From Labia minor (lineage: Eukaryota; Arthropoda; Insecta; Dermaptera; Spongiphoridae), in the NCBI GenBank assembly GCA_963082975.1, contig OY720344.1:85312107-85376106 (forward strand): a stretch of 64,000 bases of DNA, given 5' to 3'. Under the pieces are notes generated by a model. It ran no database searches, was not told where the DNA came from, and saw nothing but the letters and a program-made list of their open reading frames with translations. Made by a program: the position numbers and the translations under genes. Positions 36,449-48,000 of this stretch are shown piece after piece. Each line of letters opens with the position of its first letter. The stretch's first letter is position 1.

Positions 36449-38681
36449 ATGAGGACTAAAACTTTTGTTCTTTATCTTTTATGTATTCTTTCAACGAGTG
36501 TTTTATTAATTTTATTTAGAAATCAAAGGCCTTCGATACAAACTTTAGTTACAGAAACACATAAACAACTGAATAATTTAAAAAATTTTAAGGTAGTAAT
36601 TTAATTTTAGTTGAAATAAAAAACGATATTTCTTTCAAATATCATTTTAAAACTAAATATTAAATAAGGGTTGTTAAGGTTAGAATTAGAATATTATAGA
36701 AGATATTAGATTATTATAGAACACATAATACTTTATTTAAATTCAATTTCTTTTTTTTTAATTACAAATTTTTAAATATTTTTGGTATGGTGACAACTTT
36801 GATTATAATCAGCAATGTCAAAAATTAGTTTCATAGTTTTGTTTTAAATTATAAAATTTAGATTCCTTTTTCTTTACTCTATTTAATATCGTCTTATTTC
36901 TTACTAAGATTTTTTTATTATTAGATTTTTACCTTTCTTCGTTAAAGGAACTTTTCTAATCTAACCAAAAATAATTTCAAATTTATATCTTATCAACTGG
37001 AGGAACAATTGATAATAACATATCAAACTAGTCAAAGGTCTTTCTACTTCGAAAATAAAATATATTTAATAATATTTGTATTTTTTTTATTTTTAATTAT
37101 CACTATCATTAATATAATGATTATCCTCACTATCATATTATCATATCTTATTTTGATAAATAATAAATAGTAGGTATTTTATTTGAAAATAAAAATTGGT
37201 TTGAAAAAATTAAGATAATTTTTTGTGACATATTTTTATTGATATTAATATTGGCATTCCATTTTTGCAGGAAAATCTTGTTAATGCTGAAGAGAAAAAA
37301 TTAATTACTGATGAGAAATATCTAAATATTTTCGGTTTTGTAAATAATCCTAGACTTTATCCAGATGCAATTTGGCATAATACTTCTTTACCTATTATTA
37401 TTACTTATGTAAGTTAGTAAAAACTTGTTTTTTAATATAATATGAAAAATATTTTATTAAAATTATTATTCTAGGTTTGGGATGGCGAAGAACTACAAGG
37501 AGTTGGATTTGCCAGAAATATTGCTCACCACTTACCAAATCATACACTTTTGATATATAATTTAGGACTTGGCCTAGTCGGACTGCAAACAGTTAATAAA
37601 TTTCAATTTTACATTTATTTTCTTATAGATTGAAAAATATTTCATTTATTTTAATTTAATAATAATTTTTAATAAAAATAATATATTAAATAATAATAAA
37701 TATTAATTATTTTTTGATAGCTAACTACTTACTGTAATAGTACTAGATGTCAAGTGATTCCTTTTGATTTAGAAGAATTTCCTTCTCATGTTGAGGAACG
37801 ACGATTTAAGGCATATCGGCCTCTGATTATTCAAGTGAGAATAATTAATTTTTAAACAAATCTTGAACTTCTTTTCAATTTATTCTAAATATGTTTAAGG
37901 ATGCTTTAAATAAAGCAGGCGCTATACTTTTCCTTGAATGTGATCAAAGACTTCTTTCTGGTTCCAAAATAAAACATTTAAACAAGTTGGCCTTATCTAA
38001 AGGAGGAATTCTTGGTTGGCCTACCCGACATGCATCATCTTCGCTTACTCATCCTAAGGTTAGTTTGATATTAAATATTCTAAATAAATTAATATATATA
38101 ATAGAAATGGTTTATCTCCTCGAAATTAGTTTATAATAAATATTTTACTTCAGTTGATATTTAATTAATTAATGTTACTAAAATTATTTTATATTTTTAG
38201 ATGTTTGAATATTTCTCAACATCCGCTGATAATTTTTTCTTTCTACCAATGGTTGATCCAATACAACTATTATTATTTAATCTTCCTACGGTACACCGTA
38301 GTATTATGCTGCCTTGGATACAATGTGTACTTACACGTGATTGTATCCGTCCTTTGGGTGCTCAATCAGCTGGCTGTCGTTTCAATAAAAAACCAATGTA
38401 TCGATATACTGGGTGTCATCGATATGATGCTTCAGCGCTTAATATTGTTTTAGGTGATTAAAAAACTTCTTTAAAAAAAAAATTAATAAACATTTTAATT
38501 AAAAAATGTATTGTTTATATTTGTAGGACTTGAATTTAATATTGATGAAACACGATATACATCTCTTGAAGTTAATCAGGAATCATTGTTTCGTGCAGTA
38601 ACTCTGGAACAGGCAGAAGCAGAATTTGCTTCTCTAGAAGCAAATGTTACTGAAAGAGCGATGTCCATTCACGAATCATAA
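36449..38681 (+). CDS. Type II membrane protein, glycosyltransferase-like uncharacterised family, 7 exons, 359 aa
   Basis: Exons: 36449-36592, 37271-37408, 37475-37591, 37721-37834, 37900-38058, 38201-38453, 38527-38681; phases agree at all junctions. The N-terminus (MRTKTFVLYLLCILSTSVLL, then ILFRNQ) is a signal anchor of a type II ER/Golgi protein. The lumenal part has four N-glycosylation sequons (HNTS, PNHT, CNST, ANVT). It also has CNSTRCQVIPFDLEEFPSHV, FKAYRPLIIQDAL, AGAILFLECDQRLLSGS, a C-x-DCI... SAGCRF core and CHRYDASALNIVLG near the end. The layout (small block, 'FPxHV', 'YRPLIIQ..L...GAI.++D') matches an uncharacterised, glycosyltransferase-like metazoan family that I associate with DUF1647, from memory and untested. 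The position normally acidic in 'WMDxxxR' reads LECDQR. The exon-3 donor (ACA|GTTAAT) is weak. AATAAA is at 38747-38752. The gene starts 141 bp after the P-like element. Confidence 0.85.
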
Positions 38682-39297
38682 AATTCTATATCCCTTATTA
38701 CACAAAACGATCCAAAGAATCAATGGCTGTTTTAATAATATATATAAATAAATATATATGAAATTTATGACCTCTATGAGGTTAAAGCAAAATATTGTAA
38801 AAATTTTCCAAAAACATGTAATTCTATTTCTTGAATTTAAAATATAAAAATTTTAAAACTTTCAATTATTAATTGTTATGTTAAACTACGTTTTTAATTT
38901 TTTTCTTGGCTTCCCTTATTTTAAATTTTATAGAAATTCAGTTTTAACAAATTACCAATTTTAGTCATTAAACAATTATTTAAAATAGTTCCCTGATAGA
39001 AATTTTAATTTATAAAAAGGCAATTATTCTATCTTTCCACTCTTATTCAATAAACTTCAATATTTGAATTAAATTAACAATGTTTCCGAAGTTTTAAAAA
39101 TATTGTACATTTTCACATATAATATTTATTATTTATTCTATTTTAGAAGTTTGATTTAAATAGAGGAAGTAAAAATACAGATATAAAATTCAATATAGAT
39201 AATTTATTTAATTTATACAAAAATTATATAGACAATTTAATATACACATATTTAATGCTTTATAAAATATTAAATATAGTTTGAAAAAGAAATGAGA

Positions 39298-39390
39298 GAA
39301 AAAGTAAACGCGAAGGTACCTGTGTTGTCGAGCGCCTTTTCAATAGGTAGATTGTTCGACAACAGCGCCACCCTGGCCTTTACTTTTTTC
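39298..39390. repeat. Imperfect inverted repeat with GC-rich arms
   Basis: The left arm 39298-39332 (GAAAAAGTAAACGCG... GTTGTCGAG) pairs with the right arm 39354-39390 (GTTCGACAAC... TTTACTTTTTTC), around a 21-base loop. The arms are unusually GC-rich for this region and contain GCGCCACCCTGGCC. Confidence 0.7.
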
Positions 39391-40074
39391 TTCACTATAT
39401 TTGTAAAGTTTCTTAATCAGGTGTAGAAAAATATCTTGTATTTAAAAATATAAAATTCAGAAAATTACCAATTAATATTTATACACATTTCATTTTTATA
39501 ATATAATAACATTAAATTTTCTCTCAAATTTTTTACATGATCATTTAATGGATTAAAATTTTCCTTTGTATAAAAATATAAATGCTTTAATATTATAAAA
39601 TTTTATCATTGTTTAAACATTTTTTGTGCGTTTAGATATTGACGAAATCTTAATAAATCATCATCGAGTAAGTTAATGATGATTGAACACAGTTGTTTTA
39701 TTATGAAAGACATACATTATTATTTATTTCATTCTTTTATTTAAAAGTTATAAAAAATTTATACTTATTAAAACTAAATAAATATATATATTTAATATTG
39801 ATATATAAGTTATTTGCAGGATATCTTATAAATTGAAGATACCATCATAAATAAACGTATTTATAAATAATATATCTGAGCAAACATTTTTTTAATAATA
39901 AAAATATAAATAATAATTTATTCATAAAAATCAAAACTTCTTGCCATCAAAAACCACATTCATTGTAAAGAATTCTGTTCTACTCGCATTCAATTTCTAT
40001 CTTCTCCCAAATCTTTTTCTTTTACTCTTTATTTATATTATCTGTTTACCTTTGGATTCCTAATTAATTTCTTC

Positions 40075-40140
40075 GTATACAAACTCACTAGTCTTTCCTC
40101 ACTCATTCGAACCACATGTCCCGCCCATCGCAACCATAGT
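40075..40140 (-). pseudogene. LINE reverse-transcriptase C-terminal scrap
   Basis: The minus strand reads LRWAGHVVRMSEERL, the hallmark 'RLRWAGHVxRM' tail of arthropod LINE reverse transcriptase proteins. Only about 20 codons remain. Confidence 0.65.
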
Positions 40141-41349
40141 TAAATAACAAAATAAATAATGAAAATAACTAAAATATCGGAATATTGTTCACTAATATTT
40201 TTTATTTAACTCAGTACAATACTGCTGAGCTTCGCTTGAATATAAATATTACTTTAATTATTAATAATTTTGTTATTAATTTGAATCAGTCTTGTTTTTC
40301 TTTTAATTATAATAATTATTGCTTATAAGTTTATATTTTATTTGTTGTTAAAATGTTTTAAAATTTTTTTTATGAAAATTGTAAGATTTGCTAATTCATA
40401 AAATTAAATAATTAATTTTGAGAATGTGGATAAAAATATTTTGCAATTGTTTAAAATTTTTAATTTTCATAAAAAATAATTATTTATTATTGAGGAAAAT
40501 CAAATAATAGTAAAATAGAAAATTTATATTAATTTTAAATTAATAACTCATTATTCTCGATGAGAAAGATGTAATATAATAGGATTAAGTGAGTTAACCA
40601 ATTTTGGTAAAATATATTATAAACAAAAATGTTACTGCCGATCGCGAAACAGCAAATTGTTTTTGTGTTAAAACGATGGATGGAATTAGGATTGATGGGA
40701 AGTTGGAGTTTGAGAGATGGTGGTATACATTGTTTATTTAATTTGAGTGAGGTTCCTGAGACTGATAACGCCAATATACTTTCGAATATAATATGAATCT
40801 TTGTCAACTTTCCTGTTTACCCAGACGTATGATAAAAATATTTTCATTTCTTTTTTGTTTTTTAATTATATTTTTAGTTTTTCCTATATTTTAGGAAGGA
40901 GTGAAGTGAAAAATTTAAACATTTGTGGCGGTAAATAATCCGATCACATTAGTACATGTCATGTCACTAGATGAAGTAGCACAACTTGTCAAAGCAAAAA
41001 CTATTATATAATAAATACTTAAATTAGTTTAATAAATTTAAATAATAAAACAAATATAATTTAATAATTGTAAATAGATTTAGAAATATCAAATTAATAT
41101 AATAATAAAAAAATATATTAAGGAAAATTTGTAAATAAAGAATTTTATAAAGATCAAAGATTCCTTAGTAAAACTAACGCTCATTGTATATATATGTACC
41201 CATTTAAAAATAAAATTGAGGCAGAATTACCTTCCTTTTGGATTTAAATCCAAAGATTCGATCAGTTATAAAAGCTCGAGATACCTCACTCCAATTAATA
41301 TAATAAATAAAATGAAATTTAAATTTTTTTAATACCAAAATAGGAACAC

Positions 41350-42030
41350 TTAAGGATTTGGAGATAAGCGAGACTCATCATTATTCTCACACGTATAGTC
41401 ATCGAGTCCTGGATTAAGAAATAAGTGTCGAAATCCTCTATTTTCGAACATGCTCGTTTGGTGCAACCCGGATTCGGATCTAAGTTGACCTAATTTAATA
41501 TCAACTAATCTGAACATATCTTCTACATGCATTTCCTTAGCATGTTTCATGAATACTTCACAGATTTTGTTAATATACCACGTGCCCATATAAATATCAC
41601 GATTTGCCTTGAAACCTAAAAAACAAATAGATATTTTTTAGAAGATTATTGAAGTCTCCCAAAAATATTTCTTAATTGTTTTAATTTTTATTAATTTATT
41701 ATTACCTGGCAGGGTTGAATATGCAATCAGCATATCTGAAAAAATTCTTGGATAACGCACAGGTTCATTATCATCCTGCATGGATACATATCCATCATGT
41801 CGAGTACGTGATTGTAAAGGTCGGTTGCGTATACCAAAATCCATCTGTTCACCCCTGAAATTAAAATAGTTTATTTTTATTAAATCTGAAATCGAAAACT
41901 AAAAAAAATATTAATAAATATTTGTAATAAAAAAATTTGCAATTAATTATTGGCCTATTTGTTTGCAAAAAATATCTCCTATTATAAAAATCTATAAATT
42001 TTATAATAGTAAAATAAAGGTTGATGACAG

Positions 42031-42062
<32 letters not shown>

Positions 42063-45000
42063 TATATTATTAATTAGAAATTTATTACTGAAAAAACCTC
42101 AAATTTTAATATATTTTTAATTTGATACCTTCAGATATCTAATGACTTTAATGAAATGTTCCCCTCTACAGAACAATTTCAAATGTTTCACAATTGAAAT
42201 TATAATTATTCAATTATCATTAAATAAAGAATTTATTTAAAAAAAAATAAATATATTCTTATTAAAATTTTGGTATCTTAGCTAAATAAACATTTCATAA
42301 TATTTTGCATCAAGTCAAAAGACAAGGTTGATGACCGTAATGACCTTGTCTTCAATTCAAGGATAAATTTTTTAGCAAATTTGTTGTCTTATTTCATTTA
42401 CATAAGATCTATTAAAATCATCAAAAAATATAAAATAATTATTATTATATAAATGTAATATTTAGATTAATATTTTTATTTTATTTTTTTAAAACTAATT
42501 CACAATGTTAATAATTATTTTGTTTAAAGGTTTTTCTTTTAATGAAAATCCAAAAGGAAATATTTATTTAATTTATGAAAATTTTAAAAGAAAAAATGGA
42601 TAATAAAATTTTTTTATACTATTTTACTAAAGATGTTACCGGGGACACAAATTACTTATTTTAAGGCAGGGGATTGGGAGGGGGGGCCATGACCTCATCC
42701 AAAAAATTACTAATTAATTTCTTAAATATTTATGAAAAACCTATTAACATATTTAAATATTCTATATACTTAATTTCGAAGTTTTTTAAACAACCAACTC
42801 ATATTCATACTAAACCGAATCTTAGTTAACATAAGACTATATTAATAGTATAATTTAATAATAAACAATCAACTTATATTATTAGTTTTTTTCCTTACCT
42901 GCAGCATTGAAATATGAAGACTTTAGGCGTATTTATTAAATGTGGACAGAGTTGATTAGAAAATTTATTGTAAATGTCTGAAGTAAGTATATTTCGTCCG
43001 TCTGATGTGGTAACCATAGATTCATTTATTGAAACTGATGCTGCCCTTCCATGACTTAATATAGCAACAAAAATACAAGCTACATTTCTTAACTCTTGCA
43101 TTTCTTTAAATTCATCAATTTTACGTAACATATCCTAAAAGAAAAACATAATATTAAAATATTAGATTTATATTTAAAAAAAATATTGATGGTCATTAAA
43201 AAATCTTTATAATATTCTTTGAGAAATAAGATTATTTATATTCTCCATGGCCATTGTTGCCCAGTTGCTTGAGTGTTATCAATAATTAGTAAATATATTA
43301 ACTCGCTTGGTATCGATTATTAATGATCAAAAGCTCATCATTAATAGGTGATTTACCTGATGTCCTTGATTCCGATAAGTTATGACTTTAAATCCCAGCT
43401 GTTTAAATAACTCCTCCATATTCTTCTCGTCAATAAGTGCTCCTTCTCTAACTTCATGAATATTATTAATAAATTCAACATTATTTATCATTAAGAGGTA
43501 ACCTTTAGGTCTAGTTCCCATAAGATAGGGATCAAAAACACTTGGTTTGAGATCTAGACGATCTGTTGCATTTTCTACAGTAATTGTTAATGGAGAAGGC
43601 ATTAATCTTAAATCGTGAATTTGACTGGTTAGGGAAGCAACTTCGAGCTCTGCTTTTCGAGTTCTAAAATCATAAATCAAAACCTAATTATTAATTAAAA
43701 GATTAAAATTAATAAAATATTAAATATATATAAATAATAAATTATTTTTAAAATTAAAATTTCAGTTTTATATACCAACAGTGCTTAAATAATTATGCAT
43801 AATGTATATATGTTTATGTATTTAAACTATTCATAAAAATAAAACATTGGATATAATTTCAAATTTACTTTTATTTACTTATTATGTATTTAAGATATAA
43901 GTTTATCATGAGAGACTTTAACTCTGAAAATAATGTAAAAACAAAATTAAAAATATTTTATTTTTAGGAATCAATAAATAATATATATTGAAATAAATAT
44001 AATATAATATATAATAATATATATTGATTGACATTATTATTTTAAGCATATATTAGATGTATATCTTATAAATCCTCTCAGCAAATATAGATAGAATCAT
44101 TCAATTTATTTTTAGTTTTAAAAATATTCTTTAGTGGAGGTCCAGAATCAGTAGTTTATAGAAAGTAAGTCAATTCCTTCTGTTTACATAGTTAATAATT
44201 AATCTAATATAGCAAATCATGATTAAAACAATTAATTCAAGAATCAATAAAATCAATTGAATATAATGTCATTTAATCTATATCTGACCTACTCTATTTA
44301 CTTTTTATATATTTTCATAAATAAATAATGCTTTTTCTTAGTAAATTATAAAGGAGAAGTTTCTTCTTTGTTATGTGAGAAATAAAATACTTTTTAAGCT
44401 TTATAAGTGTTAAATAGAGAAGGAAATGGAGGAGAAATGGTCAACTCAATGGTGGACCTATCGTAGGGGTTCATCATGGATAATAAGATAATAATCACAT
44501 AATAAATAGAAATTGATAAGTCGCATAAGCGGAATAATTTTATATTTTATTAAATATATAAAAATTTAAACAAAAATATATTTAATTATATATATAACAG
44601 AAATAATAATTTAGATTAAAAATATAGTTGAGATTGTATGTATAAATGGAAAATAATACTAGTTATATTAACAATTTATTTTCTATCAATAACCTATATA
44701 TATAGATTAAGTATATAGTACTAATCTAGTGTATAGTGATGACATTAAGATAGAGGTCATGATAATAATTTAGGTTTAGCGCTAAAAATATAATAAATAA
44801 TAGCTTAAAAAAATATTTTAGAGAGATTATATTTTTAATTGAATCCCACCTCCTTATCTCCCCCCCCCTCAAAAAAAATCAATGATTGAAAGTATTTCTA
44901 ATTTTCTTATATTACGTAATTTTGATTTTATTAAAAACACAGGTGGCTATTTTTAAAAATTTATTGGGACCTGGGAAAATTTGATCCTTGAAAGTAGCAA

Positions 45001-48000
45001 GTTTACTGAGCCTTAATTGGAACAAAGGCAATTTAAAGATAAACTTATTTATTATTTTATTAATCCAAGAATAAAGGGATTTTTTTTACACGTGGCCATA
45101 AACCGAACCAGGAACTGACCAAGGATAAAAATTAAAGGGGGGGGGGGCAAACATGGAAGTTAAGGTTCTAGAATTTTGAAATATAAAAGGCGAGGCGACA
45201 ATTTTAAGAAAACTATATATAATGAAAACAATGTATTAATGATTATAATCTAATTTTCATCACTTTTTAACAATTGAATTACTAATATTTTTGCTTCTAG
45301 GGGAGCAGTGAAGGTCAGACCAAACCATGAAATGGCGGGAAACTTTCCCGCGCATAGTAATTCTAGTTTTACTTATGTGGTTTAACTTTTGATAAAGTAA
45401 TTATTAGATACGATGAAACTAAAAAAATAATATATATAAATATATATTTAAGCTATAGAGAAGATATTCACACAAAATATTCTTTATTTTTTTGTAGAGA
45501 CGAGACTAAATAATGGTTATTTATTTTATTTTTTAAATTTTATACTTTCATGGAACATTTTATTGATAAAATATCTATAAGAATCCTTTCTAACATTTTG
45601 TTTTTACAATATTAAAATTATTTCTTATATAGAAAAATATTATATTAGAAAAAATATTGTTTCATGCATTAAAATTATTAAGATTTGTTAATTTTTTCTA
45701 CAATTTTCATATTTTAAGGAAAGAGAGGGTCTTATCGATCTTGTATTAACATCAAATTAACACGAAACGAAAATAATTTAATGGTACCCCTACCCTTGCT
45801 GTTTATTTTATTTCTGGGATATTAGGTCTAATATTTGTAATAGTTAAAATCAAAAACTGTACATTAATTGAACAAAAAACAAAATACCATTTAATTAATA
45901 GTATCATTTTCTCAAAAATAAAGAAATTTTCTTCATAATTTTTCGAATTACTTACACAAAGTTCGCGCAGCACCGATTATGAACGATTCATGTAGAGTAT
46001 TTGAAATAAATTGAACATGTAATGATAGAAAAATGAAAGTAAATTTGAGGGGGAAGGGAGAAATGGATACAAATATTACGCTTTATATTCAAATTCGCGC
46101 CAATAATATCCCAGATTCCTTAATTAATTTACCAGACGAACCAATAGGAATAATTGTTAATCTCAAAAAATCTGGAGTGTCTGCACTCGACTATCTCGCA
46201 AATTTGAATTGGATTAATTAACATATATTATATTTAAATTAAATTTATTAATTATAAATTATAAATTAAAATTAATAAATAATATTTATTAAACTAGCGC
46301 GTGTTTAACTCTTTGTGGATGACAAGTGCTGGCGCGTGATTTGCACTCAACGTGTTAAAAAAATAATTCCGGTATTTTCAGCGATTCAATCAAGCTGAAA
46401 TTCTATATATAGCAGTTTTATACAATTTTTAATCATGTGAACTAAACTACCAAACATAGGGTAATACAGTCGTTGGCCCCCTTAAGCAACTCCTAGCAGT
46501 CTTTTATGTTTATCTGGGCAAATTGCAGAACAATCTGTGTCAAATTAGGTTTGCAGAACATAGATATTATGAGCATTTTGATGATTAAAAAAATATATCA
46601 TTTTTTCAAAAAAAAAATCCCAAAAAATACAGTTATTGGCCCCCTGTTATAGTTATGGGCCTAGGTATTCTATAGTGATTATACAACCATACAACAAACG
46701 ATTACATAACCATAGTTTATAGCGCAATTATTAAAATAAAAATCTCTTATAATTTGTGTTTTAGTGATAGGGGGCCAATGACTGCCTCGGGGCCAACGAC
46801 TGTAAACTTTACCCTATATCTTTATTTTTACGGTCAGTTTAGAGGAAAAAAAATGAAAACGTGGAAGGTAATGACCCACTTCCAGATGAACATTTCTCAA
46901 AAGTTGATAGAAAACTACAAATTTTGAATAATGCCTGTGCAGGGCCGTTCCGACCCAGAGGTGTAGGGCGTGCGGGGCACCCGGATGGTAAGCCTAGGGG
47001 GGCGGCGCGAGCCGCCTTAAAAGTATGTTTTTTTAATTTTCTTCAATATGGTTCTAAAAAAAAATCAAATGATTTTGCGATCAGGATCTTAAATACTTTG
47101 GATTTTTTTTTTCAATTTTTTAAAAAACTAAATTAAGTTAAATTTACTTTATCTTTTTTATTTGTAAATTTATAAGGGGTTGGGTTAAGGAAGGGGCGGC
47201 AAAATTATTCTCGCACCAGGGCGGCATATACCCTAGGTGCCTGTGTATCAAATTTCATTATTCTAGCTCAACCCGCTTTTGTGTAATCTTGTTTACGCAC
47301 ACACACACAGACACTTTCTCAATCTTAGTGAAAATGACTCACAGGAACCTTCAAAACGTATAAAAACATCAAAATCTCTACATCCTAAGTTCCCAAACTT
47401 TTTTTTGTCGTGACCCCTTGGCATGTTTTTCGGTTTTGGCTAGATCCCCTAAATTGATTTTGATTTTTTATAAACGATTTACCTTTTTTTTAGAGACATA
47501 TTCAAAAAATCCATGTCGGAAAACACGTGGACCCCCTAGACCTCCTAAATGGACCCCCAAATTTGTTATTCGCTGCCGTGGACCTCCTGGTTAAAATAGA
47601 CCCCCAGGGGTCCAAATAGACCACTTTGGGAACCTATGCTCTACATAGAAAATTTTCGTGGTCGCAATACTATCTCTGGCGAGATGGTAAAAATTCGAAA
47701 AAAGTAGATGTTTAGAGAAAACATTTTTTTTGACAAATCTATCGAGACCTTTAGCTATGTGGAATGAAGGGAATGAAAGGGAGAAGATTATAGGATTTAA
47801 GTCTTTTATTTTCAAATTTGTAGTTTTAAGTGATGATTTAGTTTCTGTTTGATTTAACCTTGACCATCTTCATTAGATACAACCAATTTTATATAAATGA
47901 TTCCGTGTTGATTTTTCAATCATTTTAACATATTGTATATTATACCTAATTCATTTCCTTGTGTTCAAATCAATTAAAAGTATAATCAATATTTTTTATT

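Larger units (their letters stand above)
38682..41349. other. Convergent spacer between two genes
   Basis: It contains the 3' UTR of the type II gene, the inverted repeat at 39298-39390 and a LINE scrap at 40075-40140. A 55-codon frame at 40629-40796 (+) is of unknown meaning. The remainder is AT-rich with nothing recognised. Confidence 0.5.
46171..47689 (+). mobile_element. Family-B element, copy 6, interrupted by three insertions
   Basis: The B blocks are in order (TCTGGAGTGTCTGCACTCGA; ... ; ACTATCTCTGGCGAGATGGT) but split at 46459-46814, 46940-47237 and 47384-47638. Each split has its own target duplication. Comparing with uninterrupted B copies shows each pre-insertion site. It lies in caspase intron 2, opposite in strand to the gene. 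Confidence 0.85.

Noticed and set aside
40629-40796. 55-codon plus-strand frame (starts MLLPIAKQQIVFVLKRWMEL)
   Set aside because: Composition is more protein-like than the surroundings, but I do not recognise it and it has no flanking exons; left as spacer content.
46861-47136. 91-codon frame with a GC-rich middle
   Set aside because: It spans the junction of family B and an hAT-like insertion.
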